Source: Nepenthes gracilis (lineage: Eukaryota; Streptophyta; Magnoliopsida; Caryophyllales; Nepenthaceae). Taken from it: a stretch of 64,000 nt of DNA. Shown here in pieces: positions 21,285 through 32,120 of this stretch. Position numbers and translations under genes: made by a program. The stretch lies in contig BSYO01000006.1 of NCBI GenBank assembly GCA_033239525.1, positions 13,779,319-13,843,318 of the forward strand. The letters are read 5' to 3'. The notes under the pieces were generated by a model. The model was given only the letters and a program-made list of their open reading frames with translations, was not told the origin of the DNA and made no database searches. Numbering within the stretch: the first letter of the stretch is position 1; every line of letters starts with the position of its first letter.

Positions 21285-23498
21285 CTACAAAATAAGTAAC
21301 CGAGGGATTCTCAAATAATCCTCCACCTTCGGAAAGTATGATCTGAACTTATCCTTAGTGAGCTTAGTCACATCATTCCAACTTGATTCTAAGAACTCAG
21401 TCAAGACATCATACTGGTCCTTGGAAATGGATTTCAAGAAAATCTGAGAATCGTTCTCTCCAAGTAAGCACTGGAGGGCATAGAGCAATGGAACATTGGC
21501 AACATCCTCAGCACTCCATTCCCCGACACCCTGAGAAGAATCATCATCAGGGTCACTATCAGTGGCCCAATTTTTTACCAAAGATCATCGGTAGAGAGAG
21601 AGACATGAACATCATCCCCTGGTTCTAGATCCGCATGCATCTCAGCTTTGGATGTTAGCTCTACAGGTTTATTACCAGGAGTAGCACCAGGAATAGAAAC
21701 AGGAGCTTTACATGAAAGCTCAACAGGAGGGCCACACTGCAGCTCCTGCACATCTAAATCTTCAGGATCTTGGAGGATCGCGAATGAGTCGACCGAGTCA
21801 AAAACATCTAATACAGACCCCTCAGCAACTGCAAGATTCAAGGCCACCCCAGAGCTATTGCAGGCCTCAACAAAAGGAGCTTCATCTAGAAATCTATCAC
21901 TTGATCGTCCGGATTGGTGACTTGGTGACAAGGACTCTGGTCTAAATCCCTATCAGCAATCAACTCAGGGAGATCAGAGGACCCTTCAACTCTAGAAAGA
22001 CTAATAAAAGCAACACTGGAAATCTCCTCAGAAGTGCCCTCCTTGAGAGACCCAGTGGGAACTCCAGGGGCTAATCCATCAACATAAGTTTCATATTTAG
22101 AGGTATCAACCTCAGCTCCAGCATCACCAGGGAGAGCCTGGCCAAATTGGGACAATTGATCCACGTTACCCTCCATACCCAAGGAGGAGCCTTTAGAGCC
22201 CACTTCAGCCTCTGCTAGCTTAGATTAGAAACAGCTGCAGTAGAGGAAAGCACAAGCCCCAATCCGCTGGAGTTTACAAGGGCAGAGCTGGCATCCTCTA
22301 GTGCCTCAGCAACCAGCACTTGATCAAATGGATGGACCACCACTCCAACATGACTCCTAGGTCCATGAGCGGGGGCCTGAGGACAGTTTGGTTGCTGATT
22401 TGGGCTTTTGGCAACCCATTTCTTGCTATTAAGATTTCGAGGATTACGATGAGTCGGGCTTAGAATGGTAAACAATCTCTACAATCACAATCATGTCAGA
22501 ATCAATAGCACCACCAAGAGCGAAATTTTTTCAGGGAAGGGGGTCATCTATACCCACCTCAATGCAAATTCTGGCATGGTGCAGGCGGTTCATCCTGGCA
22601 GTGCTAGGATCGCAAAGAATTGGTTTACCAATCCTACTTTCAAACCAGCTTAATCCTAATGGGGTCCAAAATTCAACAGGTACATTGACCAGAGAAATCC
22701 ACATGGGGAAGGACTTGAGGGATGATGCATCCAGTGACATACCCGGTGACCACCTCTTGAGGTAAATGGAATTCCTCTTGAATTCCCAGGGGCCTTTAGC
22801 CAAGCACGCCTCCATATGAGGATCAAAGTCAAAAGTAAAGAAAAAGATGCCTTTTTCGTTCACAGCAACATTTCGTAGGCCGAATCTAGCCCATAACTTC
22901 CTGGCTATGGAATCCACCACTAGGAAATGAGGAGGTTTGTCATGGAACATACCCACCAGAGTGGAACCCCACATGACGATACCTTGCTCCAAGACTTCAA
23001 CCGGGGGGGCCAATGGCGAATCCAGCCCAGCCTCCGAAGGAGGAGGAAAAAATTTGAGGGGCGAAAAGGAAAAATTACCCTTGTCCTTCGCAACTTGCGA
23101 CCAGGATTTGGCGGAAGATAGGCCAAAACAGCAGTTGCAGTCGCACCAGCAGAAAGAATCGGCTGAACCAGACAATCGGATGGGGCGACGGGACCAACAT
23201 GTGGAGGGCAAGAGGGGGCAGCCGATAAAGGCAGAATGCAATTGACGCCACCCACATCCCTAGCTATGGCCAAGAAATCAACATCGGGCCCTGAGGAAAG
23301 GAGCCGAGAGTCTTTGCGCAGAGGAGGGAAGGTGGAGGGAGAAATATCCAAGCGGCAAGCACGACTCTGGAGAGAGGAGTGTTCAAGAGAAATCTCCTTC
23401 GACTACGATGCTACAATCAGCACATTAGGGGAAACGGGGAGAGAGAGAGGAGTCGAGACCTGGAGAGTGCTCGGGGGAACATCCAAGGAGCCGGCCAT
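21285..23498 (-). pseudogene. ORF1 of TT10: DUF4283-like, no zinc knuckle, extra C-terminal domain
   Basis: Broken into several frames. The ATG at 23498 lies in CCGGCCATGGCCGG and starts MAGSLDVPPS. The DUF4283-like core is clear at about 23150-22531 (WARFGLRNVAVNEKG, KRWSPGMSLD, VPVEFWTPLGLSW). After VEIVYHSKP the expected CCHC block is absent and S/N/P-rich sequence follows. An acidic linker precedes a C-terminal block at 21581-21285 with LLYALQCLLGE, QYDVLTEFLESSW and KFRSYFP. TT13 has the same block, and TT3 and TT8 do not. I do not recognise the block's family. There are multiple stops and frameshifts. Confidence 0.8.
22215..22475 (-). other. Linker region of TT10 ORF1 where the CCHC knuckle is expected
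   Basis: Translation reads NPRNLNSKKWVAKSP and onward without any C-x2-C-x4-H-x4-C pattern, whereas TT3 and TT8 have it at the equivalent position. Stops flank the segment. Confidence 0.6.
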
Positions 23499-23576
23499 GG
23501 CCGGCGATGCCACCGCCAAACCCGGGAGAGCAGCAGATCCAATCAGATTCCAAATTGAAATTTGAAATTAGAACGA

Positions 23577-23600
23577 AGAGAGAAGCGGGAGCTTCTCTCT
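23577..23600 (-). other. 5'-terminal hairpin of TT10
   Basis: AGAGAGAAGC and GCTTCTCTCT are perfect complements separated by four bases, about 25 bp from the element's 5' boundary. Confidence 0.65.
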
Positions 23601-23857
23601 CTAGAATCTCACCCCAGATACAGATGTGCTAGTTCGTCTTGCTTTTCCCGGAGTGTTTTGTAGTCTCCGTGGACAGAGGGGTTTAGAGTTTCTTTTTCAT
23701 TCATAGTCTGTAATTTTCTTAATGACTTGTGTCATGTGTTTAGGGGTTTCCCTACTTTCTATGCTTCTTTTTCAAGTCGGTAAAACACTTGGTAAAAATC
23801 ATACTCCGTTGTACATTTTAATTTAATTTAATACAATTAATTACTTACCAAAAAAAA

Positions 23858-24757
23858 GAATTAGAGTGAAGTATTCATTTGCTCAAAAGACAATACCCTC
23901 CACCAGGACATTGCTAGTATTATGGGTTTCAAAGTGGGCAAACTTCCCATTAGATACTTGGGAGTTCCACTTATCACCACCAGACTCTCCATTTCTGACT
24001 ATAATTCTCTCACTGATAGAATTACCCTTCGAATCGCGTCCTGGAAGAATAGGTGGCTTTCATTTGGTGGGTGTTTGCAACTTGTCTCCTCCATCCTTTC
24101 ATCCATCTACCTCTAATTGGCCTCAATTTTCATTCTGCCCAAGGCTATTCCCAAAGCAATCGAGTGCCATGTTCGGCGCTTTCTTTGGAACGGCTCTTCT
24201 GAAGGAAAGGTAAATGCAAAGACTGCGTGGGATGACATATGCTACTCGAAAAGCGAAGGTGGGCTGGGCCTTAAAAACATGCAAGCTCAGAATAAAGCTC
24301 TCATTGAAAAGCTATTATGGTGCATCATCTCAAAGGATTCTGAGTCGGCCTGGTCTTCCCGGATCCACAGAAACAGAATCAGGGTCCGCTGTATCTGGAC
24401 GCTAAAAGTCCCAGACTCAGCACCCTGGAGCTGGAGGAAGATTATGAAGCTTCGCCCCTTTGTGCGCCTTCACTCCACCAAGTCCATTGGCGATGGCTCT
24501 GACACATTCCTTTGGTATGATAACTGGCAACCTCTGAGCCCGCTGAGCGAAGTAAATACTGATCATACCCGTCTGGTCTTGGGTCTGCCCGGGGACGTAA
24601 AGGTCACCGCCATTATTAGGTATAACCATTGGTGTTGGCCTAATCATTATGATTTGAAAGTTTCTCGTCTCATGGAGAACATGCCTCCCTACCTTCCTAA
24701 CACTAATCTAAAAGGTTCTATACAATGGGATGGCAATGCGAATGGCAATTTCTTGAA
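23858..24757 (+). pseudogene. LINE-B ORF2, second part
   Basis: Resumes with SEVFICSKD-like residues, then frameshifts to LPIRYLGVPLITTRLS. It continues with RWLSFGG, WASIFILPKAI, FLWNGSSEGKVNAKTAWDDICY, GDGSDTFLWYDNW and IQWDGNANGNF. It stops at about 24757, in the spot where other copies read STKSAY, and is followed by reverse-transcriptase N-terminal sequence of another LINE. Confidence 0.88.
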
Positions 24758-24990
24758 CAGATCAATGCGAACTTGATCTGCTTAGTACCGAAGATCAAAT
24801 CCCCTACAAGAGTCTCGGACTTCCGTCCCATTGCGTCTAAGATCCTTGCTAGGCGCCTCCAAACCACGCTCCCCTACCTCATGACGATTGCCAAACTGCT
24901 TTTGTTGCTGGTCGGAACATTGGTAATAATATATCCTGCTTGCTCAGGACTTACTCCATAAATACCACATCAATAAAGGGGCTCCCCGTG
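24758..24990 (+). pseudogene. LINE-C reverse transcriptase finger fragment
   Basis: Reads LEQINANLICLVPKIKSP, VSDFRPIA, SKILARRLQTTLPYL. After frameshifts it gives CQTAFVAGRNIGNN, LAQDLLHKYHINKGAPR. Relative to LINE-H ([19 protein letters not shown]) about eight residues are missing after FRPIA. It ends where the TT12 5' leader begins. Confidence 0.85.
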
Positions 24991-25094
24991 CCTTAGAGAG
25001 AGAGGCTCTCTCCTCTCTCTAGGGTTTCGGCGCCTGTGAGAATTAAAATTTGTGCGGTGCTTTAGGGCCCTGCTTCCTCTGGCCGGGCAGCACC

Positions 25095-25117
25095 GGAGCC
25101 GGCCATGGCCAGTCTCC
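25095..25117 (+). other. Palindromic 5' module of TT12
   Basis: GGAGCCGGCCATGGCCAG followed by TCTCC makes a near-perfect inverted repeat centred on an ATG in a Kozak-like context. The same module is at 33273-33295, 43354-43376 and 58635-58657, where the ATG is TTG, ACG and TTG respectively. Confidence 0.65.
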
Positions 25118-25439
25118 TGGCTGCTCCTCACGTTTCCTCCCCGATTTCCGACTTCCCCTCCCCACTTTTCTTCCTATCTAGATTCAGTTCGGGTTGAGGC
25201 GTCCTCTGCGTCCTCTGAGGATTCGAAGCTCTGCGTCCTCTGAGGACTCAAAGCTTTGCATCCTATTTCTACCTCTCTACCTCTGCGTTCATCCTCTGAG
25301 GATTTGATGCTCTCACTGGATCGCATCTTTTTCTTCTCGGTTCGCTCTTAGTTGTAGCTTCGGTTGTGGCTGTTCCAGAGAGGAGCTCTGGCTACTCTCT
25401 GGGCTTTCTTTCACTTACCATTTCCTTCAAATACCACAT

Positions 25440-25870
25440 TTTCGTTTTCAAATTTCAGTTTTGAAATTTGATTGTTAGGGTTACTCGCATCCGACTTTAG
25501 CTGGGCTTCCATGCTCGGGCCGGCCGTTCGAAGTTTCCCATTTTCTCGTTTCCCGCATGTTATGGTCCTTGGATAGAGTTGCCATTCCCTGCGTTATTCG
25601 GATGGAGTTGTTACGAAGTCTGCCATCCGATGCTCATATCGGCTCTCGCGTTGAAAAATGGTTCTCTGCGACGAAGGTCTTGTGCAGTGGCTCGATGCTC
25701 TCGATCTTTGTGTTTTCCTCTGCGCTGGATGGGTTGGGGGATCCCCTGTAACTCGCTTGGGACAATGCCATGGCTGTGTTCTTTCAAGAGTTGGGCGTGG
25801 CTGGAATGGATGTAGAAGTTCCTATCGATGCGATGGAGTAGCATATCTTCTCGACGGTGCTTGATGTTCT
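25440..25870 (+). repeat. Conserved 5' block shared by TT12, TT14 and TT28
   Basis: Starts GATTGTTAGGGTT.CTCGCATCC, then TTCCATGCT, GATGCTCATATCGGCTC and ACGAAGGTCTTGTGC. It ends CGATGCGATGGAG.AGCATAT. The same block is reversed at about 28690-29140 and forward at 58860-59150. Confidence 0.75.
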
Positions 25871-27589
25871 CTCCACTGTGTGTGACTCCTTTGTCCGGCG
25901 AAATATTGAATTTGTTGATTTGGTTTGTAGCCAATGTGGAGCATTGGGTGGTGCTCAACTGCGAGGGTCACCGGATTTCAATTTTCAAACTTGAAATTTA
26001 TCTTTCCGAGGGCTTCGCCACCACGCTTTTAGCTGGGCTTTCATGCCCTAGGCTGTTGGGGTCTCTTGTGGTGAGAGTCCCGCCGTATCGATACGGTAGC
26101 TACGGCTCAGCCGTTGTCTGGTTCGTGGTTGTTGGGCTGGTTTGCCATGCCCCGTTTATTCTGGAGTGCCTTGTTGTCCTGCTGTTTCTTCATATATGCT
26201 GATGCTGTCTGGGCTGTCTCTCAGTTGCGCATCACGCCGTGATGTTTTGGAAGTGCCTGGTCTTAATCCTTGGGAGTTTGAGTTACTTGCTTGGTTTCTT
26301 TGCCCGAATGGGAGGTCATGCTCTCTTACCGATGCTGGCAATCTATTGGGGATGTCATCGATGCTTCACACTCTGGCCGATGGAGAGGCTGGTGATCTTT
26401 GGAGGGTATCGAAGCTTCCTGCTTTTTCGTCGGCTGCATAGTGGATCCCTTCTATGTCGATCCCGTGAGCCTTGATGAAACAACATGGAGTTTTGTGAAT
26501 GCCTCTCCGATTTCAGCTTGCTCTCTGAAGCTGGATTCTCTTTTTTTTTGGTAAGTAATTAATTGTATTAAATTTAAAGAAAATGTACAAAAAGCTATGC
26601 TCTTAACCAAGTGTTTTGCCGACTTGGGGAAAGAAACATAGAAACAGGGGAGTCCCCTAAACCTATGACATCAGTCATCAAAAAATAAGGATACAATAAT
26701 AATCGATCATTGTAAAGACAACATCCACTGGCCAGAGTGAATGAAGAAAACGCCATAACAGCATCGTCTGGCCACTTCGGCTCAATACCAATTCGTATCA
26801 AAAGATCCGCAACGCACTCCGACTTGGTAAGTAAGTGATTTGGATTAATGGGAGAAAAATTTACAAGTAAAGATTTATCTCCAAGTGTTATTCCGACTTA
26901 GGGATAAACCATAGTCGCTAGGGCATGCCCCGAGCACTTTGATACAACGGATGAAACCAACTAAAAAACAAAAATGCTGGAATTCATACAACACAACCAA
27001 ACCACTCTAACATCAGTAAAGCGGTTCCAAACCAAAATTAACATGCCAATCCAAGGCAAAACCCTTGATTCCAGCAATCACATCTTCAGCAGTGAACAAG
27101 ATGTAGCCAGCAACCACAGCATCTTCTTTCCAGCACCAATAAAATGCAGAGAAAGGGCTTAAGCCATTCACACAGCAGCAAAGGAATCGGTCAGCAAATC
27201 CTAACTTCACCAAAAACTGCATCTGCTCCTTCAAACACACAGGAGCATCAGCAGCCGTGTCCCCTTCGTACATGACCAGTAGATGCAACATCACCAAAAG
27301 GAGGACATCCCGACTAGCAACTGAATTCCAACGAATCCAAGCCACCGCATCCAGAACAGCATTCCAGCAGCTCCAACAAGGCTAGGCCAAGTCAGCACCA
27401 GCAAACTCATCAGAGGTAACCATGCACTTCTGCACTACCGCAGCCAGCAAACAACACTTTGCAACCCAACAGCTACGCAAGCAATGATCAGCAAACCAGC
27501 GCCAAAGGATAAAAGGCGTGCTACACGCCAGGGCAGCATGAAAATAATATCAAAATTGACGTTAAACAAGCGCAAATTCAATAATGATG

Positions 27590-28090
27590 CGCACTCGAAA
27601 TCGGCACAAGAAGGCACTTGACACAGACGGCGAAATCGGACTCGAAACCCATTCAGCCTCCGAACCAGAAGTCCGAATCGGCACTTGCGTCTCAAATCAG
27701 AAACATAAATCTGAATCAACATATGGCAGAAGAATCAAAGCGGCATATAGGCAGCAAACGAAGTCGGCATTAGTCGGCAAACCAACTCAACCTAATGAAT
27801 GCAAATTGAGATCGGCATTCAGCATCGGATGCAATCCAAACCAGTAAATGTCCAAGCGGCAAACGAAATCGGCATGTGGCGGCGCTAGGACATGCCATGA
27901 CAGCAAACCAAACCGGCAGCAATTCCAAATCGGCACTTACTATGCCATGTCAGCAAAGCCAAACCAGCCTCAGAGGCAAAACGGCCACAAGTCCAGATCA
28001 GCAACCGAAATTCCAAATTGGCTAATGTCATGCCGGGTCATCAAAGCCAACTGGCCTCACTTCGAAACCGGCATCTCCAAACCGGCTCCT
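27590..28090 (-). repeat. AAATCGGCA / AAACCGGC degenerate array
   Basis: Spaced CGAAATCGGCA, CCAAATCGGCA and AAACCGGCA motifs, seen on +, recur every 20-50 bp within the TT14 body. This motif differs from the GGAGTG class. Confidence 0.7.
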
Positions 28091-28689
28091 TCAATGTAAA
28101 AAAACGAAACTGGCCAAAATGAAAGAAAAGAAACGAATCCGGCCTTCTGAGACGCAAGACCAGTCCGGCCTTAAAGAGACGCAAATCCACTATGGTCTTA
28201 AAGAGGCACTTCGTCCAAGTCAACTGGCGATCCACTCCGGGATCTTGTGAGAGAAAGAAACCGGATTGCCCAACCAGGACCGGGCAAAAGCTCCCCACCG
28301 CCAAGAACCTCAACCGCAGCAATCTCACCAAATCAATACGAAGAAGAAGCCAACAGCGTAATTCAAGCCAATTCCACCACAACAGGAGGATCACCAACAG
28401 ATGAAACACTGCCTCAGCCAACTCTACAACAACCCAGCCTAGAGGTTCCAGGCTCGAGCTGCACAGGCTCCCCCTACCCGTCCAGCAGGCAGGAAAACAT
28501 AGACATAGTAGCAACAGAGCAAGCACCACGAGACGTTCGTTTGCGTCAGATCCGAAGAGTAGCACAAGGCCGAATGCAGCTACAGGCAACCATTTCCGAA
28601 AACAAGAGCAACTCGTCCTGAACCAATGGACATGACCAAACACAAGGCATCCAAAAGGAGGCATCCACAAATTGGCAATAGGCCAAATC

Positions 28690-29140
28690 ACCATATTCAA
28701 CATATCGCAGACAAAGGAGTCACACAGCTGGAAAGAACAAAAGCACCGTCGAGCAGATATGCTGCTCCATCGCATCGAAAGGGATTCCTACATCCAATCC
28801 AGGCCACGCCCAAATCTTCAGCAACACACCATGGCATTGTCCCAAGCAAGAACAGGGGACCCCCAACCCGTCCAGCAGGAGGGAAACACAAAGACTGAGA
28901 GCGTCAGAGCCACGCGCACAGGACCTTCGTCTGTAGTAGAGCCAATTTGCAACGCGAGAGCTGATATGAGCTACAGACAGCAACTTCCGTAACAAATCCA
29001 TCTGCATAACGCAGAGAATGGCAACTCAGTCCAAGGACTATAACATCCGCAAGGAAACCAGAACCAGGGAAGCTCAACAGGCAGTAACCATAGCATGGAA
29101 GCCAAGCTAAAGCCAGATGCGAGAAACCCTAACAATAAAA
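28690..29140 (-). repeat. Conserved 5' block of TT14
   Basis: Reverse-oriented copy of the block at 25440-25870, including TGCTGGACGGGTTGGGGGTC and the CGATGCGATGGAGCAGCATA segment. Confidence 0.75.
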
Positions 29141-29164
29141 TTTCAAAACTGACTTAAGAGTACA

Positions 29165-30010
29165 AAATGTACTCCGGCTTTAGCATACACCATGTCACTC
29201 CAGCCTCAACTACAGCAGGCCACTCCGACTTCAAAGTGAAATAAGGCACTCCGAAAACCTCTTACTCCGAAAAATAGGCACTCCGGAAACCACATCAGCA
29301 TCCGCAACGCACACCACTCCGGCTTAACGAGAACAAAATGTGCTTCGGCTTCAACATACGCAATGTCACTCCGGCCTCAAAACACGCAAGCCATTCCGGC
29401 CTTTTAGTGAAAAAAGGCATTCCAGGTACCTCTTATTCAAGGCCACTCAGGCCTCAAAACACGCAAGCCATTCCAGCCTTTTAGTGAAAAAAGCACTCCG
29501 AGTACCTCTTATTCAAGGCCACTCCGACCTGTTATCAAAAACAGCACTCCGGAATTTGGCCATTCCGGCCAAAGAGAGTATAATACTCACTCTGGAATCT
29601 TGCAAAGGCCACTTCGGCCTTTTAGCGACAATGAACTCCGGCCTTTTGACGAAAAGGCACTCCGGCCAATTAGCGGACCAGCATCAGAATGGGCTTCGAT
29701 GCAGCATACGGATCCCATCAGAACATCATCTTCCTTGTCAACAGCAGAATGTATCCAGCGCCTCACAGATCCAGCTCTTCACAGAACTCCGGATGTTGAA
29801 GGCACAAGGCCACTCCAGCCTCAAGAGCATCTCCGTCCACTCCGGCCAATGAGACAAAAATCACTCCGGACATCCAGCTTTTCACAGAACTCCGGAAGTT
29901 GAAGGAACGAGGCCACTCCGGCCTCAAGAGCATCTCCGACCACTCCAGCCAATGTGACAAAAATCAATCTGGTAACATCACGCAGTGCCATTCCGAAAAA
30001 AGCACTCAGG
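29165..30010 (-). repeat. ACTCCG minisatellite of TT13/TT14
   Basis: About 50 degenerate ACTCCGGC units with a higher-order period. The block GGCCACTC..GCCTCAAAACACGC recurs near 29370 and 29450, and the ATCTCCG..CACTCCGGCCAATG block near 29827 and 29930. Confidence 0.85.
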
Positions 30011-30070
30011 CCTCCAAGCTGCCTCAAGGCACAAAAACCACCCCACTCTCAAACCAGCAGCTGCGGGTTT

Positions 30071-30628
30071 TCATGCATGAGAAGTCCGATTTTTCATGGA
30101 TGCAGCTTTATGCCACCTCCCAGACTTGTACTGACGCCAGGGTTCTTCAGTCGGGATCATAAAGGCATTGCCACGTAGGCCAGCTAAGAATTCAATCTGA
30201 TTACAATTCTGGATACCCGGACAATTTGTTGCCGATTTTAGCAAGGAAGACAGGAATCCAAAAACAACCTTCTCCTCCTTAGGAGAGAATGAGGCACTAT
30301 GGGCTTGAGAGGAGTCAGCCGTAAAAACTAGTTGGAAAGCCAACAAATAAGCATCGTGGGGAAACCCATTATCTGCAGCATCCAACGGAAAGGCTGAGCG
30401 GAACTTACTAAAGTTCTCAACAGTTATATCCTACCAGCACCTATTCAGGAAGTCTGTCACAAGTTTCCTATGCTCAACAAGGGCGTCTTGGAATAGTTGA
30501 CGAGAGCCATCTGTGTCCAGGAGCTGCTGAAAAGCCAAGTACAATGGCTCCTTCTCATATGGATCCTCGTCATCCGACCGTTGATAGGGTCCGATCGATG
30601 ATCGATCCGCGTCTGGGAATACTACCAT
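30071..30628 (-). pseudogene. C-terminal domain pair of TT13 ORF1
   Basis: Two similar segments lie in a row. The first reads EPLYLAFQQLLDTDGSRQLF then RKLVTDFLNRCW, an in-frame stop, then DITVENFSKFRSAFP. The second reads DAYLLAFQLVFTADSSQAHS then EEKVVFGFLSSLLKSAT. The first aligns with the single TT10 block at 21581-21285 (LYALQCLL.., LTEFLESSW.., KFRSYFP). The residue pattern suggests helical repeats of about 60 residues. I do not recognise the family. Confidence 0.65.
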
Positions 30629-31079
30629 CCGAGTAACCTCTTGTTCACAGTACTAGTCCTTGCTAGAACACCTGGAGAGCCATCCAGAGAGTATTTCTGA
30701 ATGATCCGGAGATAGATTCAGGGGTAATATCGAGATCTACCACCTCAATTGGACCCAAAGAGTGGGAATCAGGCGGGACCTCGAGGGATCCAGAAGAGAG
30801 CCCGAGTCTGGGTATCCTCAGCGGCAATGACCTCCCGGGAAACCCCAAATATCGAGAAGTAATTGATCCTAGCTAATGTGTTAGCCTCGGCTTTGCACTA
30901 TGATGCACATAGACCCCATCAGAAGGGTCTAAAAGGGTGTCCACCTATGGGCACTGTAATGTCGCAATGGAATTGGACTCCGGCACTGGACCAGCTGATA
31001 TAACCTCAGGATGAGACTTGCTTTTAGCCTTCCACGAACCTTTTCCCACCCGCACGCTGTCAGCTGGTGCCAATGGGAT

Positions 31080-32120
31080 CTAGCACCCAGTTAAAACTCT
31101 TTTAGGGGGCATCTTGAGATGACTCTTATGGTGAATCCTTTTCCAGCCAGAGTCAAATTGTCCAGGTTTCCGTGGATAATCCACCTTTACGTCGACCCCT
31201 AAGGAATCTCCCGGGAGATTCCCTAATCTCACTCTGATTTTTTCAGGTAGGATTGAAGCAGCCGAGGCTTCTACTCGAATACGCACAACCCTCAATCGAT
31301 CCCTTTTGGCGGTAGCGGGATCCATATGGAGGGGTTTCCCTACTGCAATCCAATCCCGGCCCGGTCCCAAAGGGGTCCAAAATTGACAGAACCTCCTTGA
31401 GATGAACCCAAATCGGGAAGGATTTGTGATCCTCCTTGGAGAGGACCAGCTCAGAGACCATTTCTTTAAGAAGAAAGGACGTCTAGCAAAGGTCCACGGG
31501 CCATGGTTTAAGCACTCTTGCATCTGAGTTTCAAATGCAAATCGGAATAGAAAGAAGTCGTTGTCCATCTTAGCAACATGAGAAATCCCGAACTTAGCCC
31601 AAATCTTACGGGCAATATGATTGACCACATAGAAATTAAGGCGGGATTCATAGCAATAACCCACTAGGGTATCCCTCCAAGAGGCTTCTCCCTGCTGAAT
31701 AACCTCAGCAGGGGGAAAAAGCTAAATGTTAGGACCAATAGGGGACAGCGGGGAAATTTTGAGCTGAGTTCCTACATCCATGGTGTCATTGCTGACGATG
31801 GAAGCCCATGACTTCGAGGGCTTGGAAACCGGTTTTGAGGACTCATCCAGCAGAGCAGGAGCAAAATCAACCGGGATGGCCCCAGCATTGGGTACGGGAG
31901 GGCATGGCGCACAGGCGACCCTGTCCTCAACAGCAGACCCGGTTTGTAGAGCAGGAACATCGAAAACCCTAGCGAAAGAGGGGGAATGTGAGATTGACTG
32001 CGAGGACGGCAAAAGGCAGCAAGTGGAAGGTGAAGACGGAGCAGCAACAGGAAGTGAAAGAGAGGAGGGGATGGAATCTTTTGGAGGAGAGCAGGGGCCC
32101 GTGAGGAGGACCGGCGCCAT
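31080..32120 (-). pseudogene. DUF4283-like part of TT13 ORF1
   Basis: The ATG at 32120 starts MAPVLLTGPCSPP, a Ser/Pro-rich N-terminus. After a frameshift near 31720 the core reads IARKIWAKFGISHVAK, ECLNHGPWTFARRPFFLKKW, FWTPLGPG and VKVDYPRKPG. At the knuckle position it has QFDSGWKRIHHKSHLKMPPK, basic and without the CCHC cysteines. A second frameshift lies in 31400-31460. The N-terminus resembles that of LINE-E (MAPVLHPSPCSP). Confidence 0.82.

Larger units (their letters stand above)
18740..23624 (-). mobile_element. TT10: ORF1-bearing element with GGAGTG body (4.9 kb)
   Basis: Exact 16-bp duplication tgtgctagttcgtctt at 18724-18739 and 23625-23640. On the - strand it runs from a 5' hairpin leader (23600-23577) and ORF1 (23498 to 21285) to a GGAGTG-type body (seen as ACTCCG on +). 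The tail at 18856-18740 has hairpin 2 arms GTTCTAATTCTAAG / TTGGAGTTAGAAC, ATTACTTACC and poly(A). TT11 is nested in the body. There is no ORF2. Confidence 0.9.
18071..23857 (+). mobile_element. TT9: GGAGTG-body element with variant tail, split by TT10
   Basis: The left arm (18071-18739) and right arm (23625-23857) are rejoined by removing TT10 and one 16-bp target copy. The body is a degenerate GGAGTG/ACTCCG array. The tail at 23741-23857 is a variant: hairpin 1 is TAGGGGTTTCCCTA, and hairpin 2 is short (CAAGTCGGTAAAACACTTG). It ends with ATTACTTACC and poly(A). LINE-B sequence flanks both sides. No convincing target duplication is visible, only GAA. Confidence 0.75.
26818..29299 (-). mobile_element. 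TT14: two-hairpin-tail element nested in TT13
   Basis: A 13-bp duplication, atccgcaacgcac, lies at 26805-26817 and 29300-29312. The tail on the - strand (26935-26822) has hairpin 1 GCTCGGGGCATGCCCTAGC and hairpin 2 arms TTTATCCCTAAGT / ACTTGGAGATAAA. It ends in CACTTACTTACC with almost no poly(A), which is unusual. The body has an ATCGGC array and, at the 5' end, the block shared with TT12 and TT28. No ORF1. Confidence 0.7.
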
